Below are positions 1 through 5,824 of a stretch of 9,823 nucleotides of DNA, in pieces. Position numbers and translations under genes: made by a program. Positions within the stretch are counted from its first letter, which is position 1. Each line of letters opens with the position of its first letter. The DNA comes from Luminiphilus sp. Lineage in GTDB: Bacteria > Pseudomonadota > Gammaproteobacteria > Pseudomonadales > Halieaceae. The stretch spans positions 1-9,823 of the forward strand of contig JAQXEB010000259.1 in NCBI GenBank assembly GCA_029251065.1. Reading direction: 5' to 3'. The notes under the pieces were generated by a model. That model had not been told where the DNA came from. It did not search any database and saw only the letters and a list, made by a program, of their open reading frames with translations.

Positions 1-249
1 CGACGCCTAATCGCCATAGAGACCTGCGGTGAGACTGTCCATTCGGAGGTGATCTATCAGCACGGTGATTCACTGGTGTTCGGGTCTGAAACCAAAGGTC
101 TGTCGGGAGACATACTGGCGCTGTTTGAGCAACGTCACATTGTGCGTCTGCCCATGTTGCCTGGAAGTCGAAGTTTGAATCTATCTAATGCGGTTGCCGT
201 CGCGGTTTTTGAAGCGTGGCGGCAGCTCGATTTTGTGGGGCGACACTAG
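1..249 (+). CDS. trmL: tRNA (cytidine(34)-2'-O)-methyltransferase, C-terminal part
   Basis: Only the last 82 residues are in the window; the reading frame is open from base 1 and ends at TAG 247-249. The enzyme is a SpoU/TrmD (SPOUT, trefoil-knot) methyltransferase that puts a 2'-O-methyl group from S-adenosylmethionine on the wobble nucleotide of certain leucine tRNAs in the cytoplasm. Visible residues 27-34 (FGSETKGL) are the SpoU motif 2, and residues 50-66 (LPMLPGSRSLNLSNAVA) are motif 3, which forms the knot and the AdoMet pocket. The ending FEAWRQL is typical of TrmL. An in-frame GTG at 49 is internal to the conserved domain and is not the start. The gene converges with the GFA gene, with 34 nt between the stops. 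A related SpoU paralogue such as TrmH cannot be wholly excluded, but the short C-terminus after the motif favours TrmL. Confidence 0.88.
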   Translation, partial: RRLIAIETCGETVHSEVIYQHGDSLVFGSETKGLSGDILALFEQRHIVRLPMLPGSRSLNLSNAVAVAVFEAWRQLDFVGRH

Positions 250-283
250 ATCTAAACACCCTGGATAGGGCAGCCCCGGTCTA

Positions 284-685
284 TTAGCCTTGTTTGTCGA
301 GCTTCACATTACCCGTAACAGACACCCAATCAGGCGCTGAACCACACCAAATTTGAATTTGCGGGGGCAGTTGATCTTTTTGTCTGCATCCACCCAGCCT
401 CAGGGACAAAAGACCGTCGCCCTCAGCACTGCTCGTGTGAATACCGGAACCACAGTCACCACAGAAACTGTAATGACGCGCATTCCCGCTGTCCGCCAGC
501 TTTTCATACGCTTTGAGCTGTCCTTGAGTGACCTGAAAGCTGTCGCGTGATACGCGCGCCGCATACTGAAACGCCGATGAGCCGAAGGTCTGGCAGTCGC
601 TGCAATAACAGACGGCAACGAGTTTGGGATTAGCAGTGGCTCGCCAGGTGATGGTGCCGCAGTGGCAGGATCCGTCGATCTGCAT
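284..685 (-). CDS. GFA / CENP-V domain zinc-binding protein
   Basis: A 133-residue cytoplasmic protein that is one GFA (glutathione-dependent formaldehyde-activating enzyme-like) domain. Zinc ligands are visible in order: CHC at residues 7-9, CxCxxC at 26-31 (CYCSDC) and CxxC at 75-78 (CGDC). This is the family's two-zinc pattern. The family name comes from a formaldehyde-glutathione adduct enzyme, but most small members have no proven reaction, so a formaldehyde role should not be assumed. The ATG at 685 is chosen because AGAGGT lies about 9 nt upstream and translation then begins directly with the conserved domain. The frame stays open upstream to 742, but that would add 19 non-conserved residues and run through an inverted repeat in the promoter region. 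The gene is divergent from the oxygenase gene and may share its control region. Confidence 0.87.
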   Translation of the reverse strand: MQIDGSCHCGTITWRATANPKLVAVCYCSDCQTFGSSAFQYAARVSRDSFQVTQGQLKAYEKLADSGNARHYSFCGDCGSGIHTSSAEGDGLLSLRLGGCRQKDQLPPQIQIWCGSAPDWVSVTGNVKLDKQG

Positions 686-707
686 AATGTTGACCTCTTT
701 TAAAACA

Positions 708-735
708 TTGTCGTATGGTTGTAATGGCATATAAA
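708..735 (+). promoter_or_regulatory. Candidate sigma70 promoter for the oxygenase cluster
   Basis: TTGTCG at 708-713 (4 of 6 to the -35 consensus) is followed by 16 bp and TATAAA at 730-735 (5 of 6 to the -10 consensus). The -10 lies in the loop of a perfect inverted repeat (723-743). A second possible promoter downstream is TTGGCC 766-771, 18 bp, TATAAC 790-795. Either would serve the gene starting near 833. This is by eye only. Confidence 0.4.
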
Positions 736-743
736 GTGCCATT
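723..743. promoter_or_regulatory. Perfect inverted repeat, operator-like
   Basis: AATGGCA (723-729), a 7-bp spacer TATAAAG, then TGCCATT (737-743) form an exact dyad. It sits in the divergent region between the GFA gene and the oxygenase gene and encloses a -10-like box on the plus strand. On the minus strand it lies just downstream of a possible -10 TATAAA (complement of 744-749). Such a position would let one dimeric repressor block both directions. No regulator gene is visible in the window, so the protein is unknown. Confidence 0.45.
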
Positions 744-832
744 TTATAGGGTGCTGGCTATCAGTTTGGCCAAGACTCGCATCACAACGTATAACAATAA
801 ACGATGGATTGGAGGTTGTGGACGCTTTGAAA

Positions 833-1690
833 ATGGCAGATTCTTTGAAAATAGTGCCGATTTGTGAGGGCTTTGGAGCTGACGTCCAAGGTGTGGATCT
901 CGCCGCTTTAGCTGATGATGCGTTTAATGCGATTTACACTGCGTGGCTGACGTATGGTGTACTGAGATTTAAAGGTCAGTCGCTCGACAAGGATTCACTT
1001 CAAACGTTCAGTCAGCGCTTTGGTCCGCTAGAAGAAATGCCGACGGGACGACTGAGTGATGCACAAAAAGCGAACATTGATAATCTTTACGTCACACCCA
1101 TTTCGAATATCAAGGTTGCAGGAAAGCCTATTGGTGGGCTAGGCGATGCTGAGGCGACATGGCACTCGGACATGACTTATATCGAGACCCCACCGCCGGC
1201 AAGTGTATTGCTGGGAGTAGAGATCCCTCAAAACGGGGGCGACACTTTTTTTGCCGATCAGCGCGCGGCTCTTGCACGGCTTCCGCAGGCCTTGCGCGAG
1301 CAAATTACGGGATTGACCATTAAACACAATGCGGCGCATGACAGCGTTGGCAATCTGCGGCCCGGTTTTGATGCATTTGATGATGCGCGTGATGCACCGG
1401 GCGCTATCCATCCCATGGTGAGGGTTCACGATGAGACGGGGGAGGAGTGTTTGTACTTAGGGCGTCGCGAATGGGCCTATGTTCCGGGTTTACCGCTCAA
1501 GGAGAGTGAGGCGATTTTAGACGACCTATGGGCCTATGCGACGCCAGCGGATTATGTTGTTGAACAAAATTGGACGCCGGGGGATGTCATTATTTGGGAT
1601 AATCGCCGTTGCCTGCACAAGCGCACGTCGATCGACCCGTCTCAAAGACGGCTGTTGCTGCGCTGTCAGGTTCTGGCACGAACCACCTAG
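833..1690 (+). CDS. TauD/TfdA-family Fe(II)/2-oxoglutarate-dependent dioxygenase
   Basis: A 285-residue cytoplasmic oxygenase. The family couples decarboxylation of 2-oxoglutarate to hydroxylation of a substrate, often a sulfonate, aryloxyacid or betaine-like compound. The iron triad is visible: H111 and D113 in WHSDMTY, and distal H262 in DNRRCLHKR. R277, 15 residues after the distal His as in TauD, should bind 2-oxoglutarate. The N-terminus (IVPICEGFGADVQGVDL) is the usual opening of the family. The start is uncertain. ATG 833 gives the normal N-terminus but GGAGG (811-815) is 17 nt away; TTG 827 is 11 nt from it; GTG 818 is too close; TTG 809 lies upstream of it. The gene leads a cluster with the VTT protein (41-nt gap) and the GrdB-like gene. 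Substrate specificity cannot be told from sequence, so taurine dioxygenase is not asserted. Confidence 0.9.
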   Translation: MADSLKIVPICEGFGADVQGVDLAALADDAFNAIYTAWLTYGVLRFKGQSLDKDSLQTFSQRFGPLEEMPTGRLSDAQKANIDNLYVTPISNIKVAGKPIGGLGDAEATWHSDMTYIETPPPASVLLGVEIPQNGGDTFFADQRAALARLPQALREQITGLTIKHNAAHDSVGNLRPGFDAFDDARDAPGAIHPMVRVHDETGEECLYLGRREWAYVPGLPLKESEAILDDLWAYATPADYVVEQNWTPGDVIIWDNRRCLHKRTSIDPSQRRLLLRCQVLARTT

Positions 1691-1731
1691 ATGCCGACGA
1701 GCGAACGGAGTCAAGTTGCGAGAATCCTGTT

Positions 1732-2406
1732 ATGAGGTCGTGGTTATCATTTTTTGCGTTTGTCGGTCCGCTTATTGGATTGGTGCTGTTAGGAAGAGTA
1801 CTCACCCAGCATTTTGGCATCGAACTGAGCGTTGAATCGGTGCACGATTTCCGGGGTTGGATCGAGTCGCTCGGCTGGCGGGGTCCACTCGCTTACATAC
1901 TGCTCATGGTTATTCGCTTGTTTATGGGTTTGTCCACGCATGTCGTTCTGATCCTTGGTGGCGTGGCGTTTGGCTTGGTCGAAGCCATTATCTGGGGCGG
2001 CATTGGACTCACACTCTCAGGTGTTTTTCAGTACGGTGTCGGCCGTTACTTTGGCAGCGCTTGGGTGACAGAACGCTTGGGCGAGCGTAACGAGCGACTG
2101 CAGCAGGTGCTGTCGCGAGGCGGGGTAGCGGCGCTTTTTCTGATTACTGTTCACCCGCTTGGGCCTCAGAGTCCAATGACCATCGTTGCAGGTGCGGTTC
2201 GCTTTCACTTCACAACATTTGTGGCAACCATGGTGGTTGCATCCCCGATTCGCGCGAGTATTTACGCGCTTCTAGGCGGGTCGGTGCTCGACCTGAATCT
2301 GGGTCGAGTCATGCTAATCACACTGGGCTGTATCGTGGCTGCAGGGCTTCCGTTTCTGCACCCAAGAACGCGACAGATGCTGTTTGGTGAGCAGTCGCAG
2401 CAATGA
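1732..2406 (+). CDS. TVP38/TMEM64 (VTT-domain, DedA-like) inner-membrane protein
   Basis: A 224-residue polytopic membrane protein of the VTT/SNARE-associated superfamily, which includes DedA proteins and, in eukaryotes, VMP1 and TMEM41B. Members are linked to lipid scrambling or transport of lipid carriers, but bacterial TVP38-type proteins mostly have no assigned substrate. A hydrophobic N-terminal helix lies at residues 5-24 and the VTT core at about 52-185. The core includes the glycine-rich LILGGVAFG (73-81), a GRYFG segment (104-108), and a re-entrant-like HPLGPQSPMTIVAGA (141-155) whose prolines and glycines are typical. A last helix is at about 192-209. ATG 1732 is chosen because it immediately precedes the first helix; no strong ribosome-binding site is visible, so translation may depend partly on the upstream gene. 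The next gene begins 12 nt after the stop, with its Shine-Dalgarno overlapping this stop codon. Confidence 0.85.
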   Translation: MRSWLSFFAFVGPLIGLVLLGRVLTQHFGIELSVESVHDFRGWIESLGWRGPLAYILLMVIRLFMGLSTHVVLILGGVAFGLVEAIIWGGIGLTLSGVFQYGVGRYFGSAWVTERLGERNERLQQVLSRGGVAALFLITVHPLGPQSPMTIVAGAVRFHFTTFVATMVVASPIRASIYALLGGSVLDLNLGRVMLITLGCIVAAGLPFLHPRTRQMLFGEQSQQ

Positions 2407-2418
2407 GGGAAAAACGCC

Positions 2419-3660
2419 ATGGTTAAGCTAGCGGATATGCCCGAGTACGAGCGGAATCACCTGATGAGTAAGTTGATGTCACCACTGGGAGAGCTGCCCT
2501 GGGTGAGTAGTGAAAAATTGCTCAAGGAAAAGCGAGTTGCCATTGTTACTACAGCGGGGCTCAATTACCGAGAGGAGAGTAGTTTTGACTTTATCGATTC
2601 AAGTTATCGAGCGATCCCCAAAGACCTCGACTCGGCCGACCTTTTAATGACCCACTCATCGGTCAATTTTGACCGCAGTGGTTTTCAGGAAGACATCAAC
2701 GTCGTTTTTCCCATCGATCGGTTCAAAGAGCTTGAGGCTGCAGGTGTTATAGGCTCACTGGCAGACATCAACTACAGCTTTATGGGCGGTGGATTGTTGC
2801 CCAATGTCTACGAAGACAATGTGCGAGATCTTGCAACGCGTTTGAAGGCTGACGGTGTTGATGCTGCGTTTATCGTCCCTGTCTGCCCCAATTGCTCGCG
2901 AACAGTTTGCGGTATTTCCTACTACCTTGAGTCCGAGGGTATTCAAACCACAGGCATTGCACTGTTTCGAGAGATTGCCCTATCCATGAAGCCGCCGCGT
3001 ATCCTCTGGGTCAGTTTTCCTTTGGGCAGGCCGCTCGGTAAGCCAGGCGATACAGCCTTCCAAACCGAGGTCATTCAGCACACGCTGGCTTTACTCGATG
3101 CAGCAGAGGGTCCGGTTCTACAGGACTATGGTATTGACCTACCCGATGTGGAGACGCCACCGCCCGCCTGCCCTGTGAGTTTCCAGCAAAAGAATGACGA
3201 TCACTCGTGGCGCGGTCGATTACGACGTGAAATGGGTACCTTAACCCCGTGGTATGAGTTAGGTCTCAAACGACGAGGCCGGACGACCGTCGGTGTTAGC
3301 GGCTCTAGTGTTGAAGACATCATAGAAGGGCTCACATTATGGCCAGACGATCAGAATCAGGATTTCCCTGATCCTGTTTGGCTCAAGTGTGCCTTAGAAG
3401 ACCTCAAAGCGTTCTACTCTGAGGCCTTGACCGCGCAACCAGGAGAGTACGAGGCCGGTTATTCGGAGCGTCTTATTTTTGAGGACACGGTACTGGGGGA
3501 GTTAATCGTTTGTTACGTCGACTATTTTGAAACAATAGAGCCCAATCACCCCTTTGTCCGGGCCATCGCCTCTCGTGAGCAGCTCAAACGATCAACCGGT
3601 AACTGGGCGGTTGATCAATCGGGAGATCAGGTCAAAGCTGCCAACCCGGTTGATGAGTAA
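2419..3660 (+). CDS. GrdB/PrdB-related protein (glycine/sarcosine/betaine or proline reductase selenoprotein B family), cysteine form
   Basis: A 413-residue soluble protein. Residues about 37-195 resemble the selenoprotein B subunits of glycine/betaine and D-proline reductases: TTAGL (44-48), DINVVFPIDRFKEL (92-105), then ADINYSFMGGG (115-125). In the reductases a UxxC motif with selenocysteine follows. Here the equivalent stretch is VPVCPNCSRTVC, giving C156 and C159 as CxxC plus C164. No in-frame UGA is present. After about residue 240 there is a roughly 170-residue part I do not recognise, so the protein is longer than PrdB (about 240 residues). The known reductases are anaerobic multi-subunit enzymes; no GrdA, GrdC, GrdD, GrdE or thioredoxin gene is nearby, so the same reaction is unlikely to be intact. 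GAGGGA overlaps the previous stop, 8 nt before ATG 2419. The function is unknown; a thiol-based reductase or C-N/C-S cleaving enzyme is inference. Confidence 0.75.
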   Translation: MVKLADMPEYERNHLMSKLMSPLGELPWVSSEKLLKEKRVAIVTTAGLNYREESSFDFIDSSYRAIPKDLDSADLLMTHSSVNFDRSGFQEDINVVFPIDRFKELEAAGVIGSLADINYSFMGGGLLPNVYEDNVRDLATRLKADGVDAAFIVPVCPNCSRTVCGISYYLESEGIQTTGIALFREIALSMKPPRILWVSFPLGRPLGKPGDTAFQTEVIQHTLALLDAAEGPVLQDYGIDLPDVETPPPACPVSFQQKNDDHSWRGRLRREMGTLTPWYELGLKRRGRTTVGVSGSSVEDIIEGLTLWPDDQNQDFPDPVWLKCALEDLKAFYSEALTAQPGEYEAGYSERLIFEDTVLGELIVCYVDYFETIEPNHPFVRAIASREQLKRSTGNWAVDQSGDQVKAANPVDE

Positions 3661-3698
3661 CGCTCAGCGGTTACTGCCATAGAGGGTTGCCAACCCGG
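3639..3698. repeat. 11-bp direct repeat spanning the end of the GrdB-like gene
   Basis: TGCCAACCCGG occurs at 3639-3649, inside the last codons of the GrdB-like gene, and again at 3688-3698 in the following gap. The offset is 49 bp. The second copy overlaps a small perfect hairpin (GGGTT 3684-3688, loop GCC, AACCC 3692-3696). This could be remnant duplication or chance. Confidence 0.35.
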
Positions 3699-3735
3699 GC
3701 TTGACCACTCCTAGTGAGCGGGTAACCTCCTTTGT
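3661..3735. other. Repeat-rich 75-nt intergenic gap with competing stems
   Basis: Two pairs of complementary hexamers are present: CGCTCA 3661-3666 with TGAGCG 3715-3720, and GGTTAC 3669-3674 with GTAACC 3722-3727. They are not nested, so only one stem can form at a time in RNA. The hairpin at 3684-3696 lies between them. No run of T follows the central hairpin, so it is not a typical intrinsic terminator. TGAGCGGG is the only weak ribosome-binding-site candidate before ATG 3736. A regulatory role is possible but unproven. Confidence 0.3.
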
Positions 3736-4128
3736 ATGAATAATAAGAACTTTATCCGGCGCTTTGCGACATTTTCTATTGCAATGGGCTGCGTTCACTT
3801 CGTACTTGAGACCTTGTTTACTGTGCAGTACGGGCAGTCGCTGACCGGCTTGTTGCCCGACTATATTGCTGTCGCGCTGCTGTTGTGGGCTGGGGTAAGC
3901 GTTCGAAAGCACGTTCACAGCGTTGGCTTATTGTGTGGCGCCTGGGGATTTGCTCTGTGTCTTCACTATCGTGCCTGGGCCTGGCGGTTTGACGAGGTCG
4001 TAGCCGGTCAAGCAACGGCGGTGGTTGAGACCACCATGCATGTTTTGTTCTACACAGCGCCAATCTCTATTCTGTCCTTTGGAATGACTTTGTATTTTTG
4101 TTCGCGCCCTCAAATACGTGAATGGTAA
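3736..4128 (+). CDS. Small four-helix membrane protein of unknown function
   Basis: 130 residues; I do not recognise a family. Four hydrophobic stretches are visible at about 13-32, 41-57, 62-77 and 102-122, so it should be an inner-membrane protein. A positively charged start (residues 1-9 contain K, R, R) suggests the N-terminus is cytoplasmic. Conserved-looking polar or aromatic residues lie in helix 1 (H21, E25) and around LHYRAWAWRFDE (75-86). No signal peptide cleavage site or lipobox is evident. ATG 3736 is chosen as the first start in frame and matches the beginning of the charged, then hydrophobic, pattern. Its ribosome-binding site is weak, since only GAGCGGG lies about 13 nt upstream. 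It follows the GrdB-like gene by 75 nt and precedes the PhoD-like gene by 76 nt, so co-transcription is possible but not clear. Confidence 0.65.
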   Translation: MNNKNFIRRFATFSIAMGCVHFVLETLFTVQYGQSLTGLLPDYIAVALLLWAGVSVRKHVHSVGLLCGAWGFALCLHYRAWAWRFDEVVAGQATAVVETTMHVLFYTAPISILSFGMTLYFCSRPQIREW

Positions 4129-4204
4129 GTGCGATGTGTGAGGCTCCTGAAGGCTTCCCAGCAAGTAAGTGTCATTTCAATCGAGCGCAAGACCGAGGCT
4201 TAAC

Positions 4205-5812
4205 ATGTCAGTAGAGCTCGTTAGACGCACCTTCCTCGCGCTGTCCGCGGCTCTGGCTCCAGCCGCAGCCCTGATGGGGTGCGCACCGGTTGGTCGTCAA
4301 GCGGTGAGGCACATATTACCTTGCGTTACTGACACCCAGCTTTGGGTGTCGGTGTCCCTTGCGCGCCCCGAGACCTCGCTGGTGCTGATGATAGGCGGTC
4401 TGTCTTGCCCGGGTCGATCCATGGACAGTGAGGGCCGGCACTTCTCATTTTCAGCTTCGGCACTTGAGCCTTCAACAACCTATCAACTTCAGTTGGTCTC
4501 AGGGGAGCGAGTAATAGGCGATGTGTGGCCCTTGAAGACATTTCCCGCGGAAAATGACGACGTGGCCTCCTTGCGCCTTGGCGCATTTACCTGTGCTGGC
4601 GGGGGCGATGGGTTTGGTTTTAATGGGCTACAGTTTTTCAAGCCCCATACGTTTCGGCAACGGTTGCTCGACGACTTATTGAGCCGGTCGCCCGACGCGG
4701 TGATTGCAATTGGTGATCACATTTACTGGGATCTGCGTGGCGGTGAAATACCGCCGCTGGGACGACGACGATCGGCCTTGGTGCGATGGGTTATCGGTGC
4801 GTATTTACGGGCACGATACGGTGCCTTTGACCGCACCGCGCCGCTGATCGGCACCAGCAATGAGCGGGTATTGAAACGCATTGCCAATGAACAAATAGCC
4901 GACCTGTATGGGACACGGTTTAAATCAACGCCCATCTTTTTTATCTCTGATGATCACGACTACTTTGAGAATGATGACGCCGAAAAAGAGTTAGTGACGT
5001 TTCCTGCGGATGATTTTAGTCGAGCGGCCCATGACGCTGTGGCAAACCTTTACTATCCGCCACTGCCTAACGCACCGTCGAAAACGTTTGAACGATCTTT
5101 TGGCGTAATGCGCTACGGGTCTCTTTTTGAGGCGCCTTTACTGGACTGTGCGGGTCACATGACAACCAGTGGACCCTCGCCAGTGCTCTTGCCTGCCTCT
5201 GTTGAGCAATGGGTCCTTAATCGAATTAAGTCGTCTAACGCGACGCACTTCGCGTTAGTACCCTCCCACCCTTTTGGTTGGACTGCGGGTAAGTGGCGAG
5301 AGTGGTACCCTGACGTTGTGGCGCCCGAGGGATTCACGGGTTTGGTGACCAATGACCTGTTGGGCACGACCCAAGGTGTTCTGACGAGTGCGGCAGAAAA
5401 GTACTTGTGGCAACGAGGCTGGTGGGTGCAGCACCAAAGGCTATTAAGCGCACTTTCACGTCGCCCGCGGTCCCGATTTACGCTTTCGGGTGATGTTCAT
5501 GCGCAAGGGGCGATAGAGATTGACCGCAGTGGGGAGCTGGACTTAAGCGATGCACCGCTGACGTCGATACTGGTCGGGCCTGTCAGTACGTCAGATGCAA
5601 CCTGGCCGTCATTTGCGCGCGGTCTATCTGCCAGCCTGCCGGCAGATCTGCAAGCATCGACCTTGGCGGTCACCGAAGAGGTCAATGGATTTACGATATT
5701 CGATATTTCAAAGGAGCGCGTCACTGCGACCTTGTGCAGCTGCGGTGGTTACGACTCAAAAAGTGAGGACGACGGCAGTGTCAAACGGAGCATTGAGTTG
5801 GCCCTCAGTTAA
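4205..5812 (+). CDS. PhoD-like phosphatase/phosphodiesterase, predicted Tat-exported lipoprotein
   Basis: A 535-residue metallophosphatase of the alkaline phosphatase D family, whose members cleave phosphate mono- or diesters outside the cytoplasm using Ca/Fe or similar metals. Metal-binding motifs are in the usual order: GDHIYWD at 170-176, SDDHD at 248-252 and GDVH at 429-432. The N-terminus carries a twin-arginine motif, VRRTFLAL (R7, R8), then a hydrophobic stretch and LMGC with C26 as a lipobox cysteine. This predicts folding before export and lipid anchoring; Met at -2 is uncommon in lipoboxes. ATG 4205 is chosen because GAGG lies 6 nt upstream; GTG 4169 would put 12 extra residues before the signal. 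galT begins 12 nt after the stop, suggesting co-transcription. The physiological substrate is unknown. Confidence 0.87.
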   Translation: MSVELVRRTFLALSAALAPAAALMGCAPVGRQAVRHILPCVTDTQLWVSVSLARPETSLVLMIGGLSCPGRSMDSEGRHFSFSASALEPSTTYQLQLVSGERVIGDVWPLKTFPAENDDVASLRLGAFTCAGGGDGFGFNGLQFFKPHTFRQRLLDDLLSRSPDAVIAIGDHIYWDLRGGEIPPLGRRRSALVRWVIGAYLRARYGAFDRTAPLIGTSNERVLKRIANEQIADLYGTRFKSTPIFFISDDHDYFENDDAEKELVTFPADDFSRAAHDAVANLYYPPLPNAPSKTFERSFGVMRYGSLFEAPLLDCAGHMTTSGPSPVLLPASVEQWVLNRIKSSNATHFALVPSHPFGWTAGKWREWYPDVVAPEGFTGLVTNDLLGTTQGVLTSAAEKYLWQRGWWVQHQRLLSALSRRPRSRFTLSGDVHAQGAIEIDRSGELDLSDAPLTSILVGPVSTSDATWPSFARGLSASLPADLQASTLAVTEEVNGFTIFDISKERVTATLCSCGGYDSKSEDDGSVKRSIELALS

Positions 5813-5824
5813 AGGATAGGTATT

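Noticed and set aside
250..283. Possible terminator between trmL and the GFA gene (GGGC-A-GCCC region)
   Set aside because: The loop would be a single base and no T-run follows on either strand.
686..742. Upstream extension of the GFA gene to 742
   Set aside because: It runs through the promoter dyad, adds non-conserved residues, and the ATG at 685 has a good ribosome-binding site.
809..832. TTG 809 as the start of the oxygenase
   Set aside because: The GGAGG box lies inside this extension, so it cannot be the ribosome-binding site for TTG 809; the added residues are not part of the family's usual N-terminus.
1609..1731. Upstream extension of the VTT protein into the oxygenase gene
   Set aside because: The 41 added residues are hydrophilic and out of frame with, and opposite in character to, the conserved oxygenase C-terminus they overlap; ATG 1732 directly precedes the first membrane helix.
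3664..3918. Minus-strand open frame of 84 codons opposite the four-helix membrane protein
   Set aside because: It overlaps a plus-strand frame with clear membrane-helix patterning, has no ribosome-binding site at its start, and has no motif of its own.
4134..4214. 26-codon open frame beginning ATG TGT just after the four-helix protein gene and overlapping the PhoD start
   Set aside because: No usable ribosome-binding site, no recognisable motif and an overlap with the well-supported PhoD start; such a length is expected by chance.
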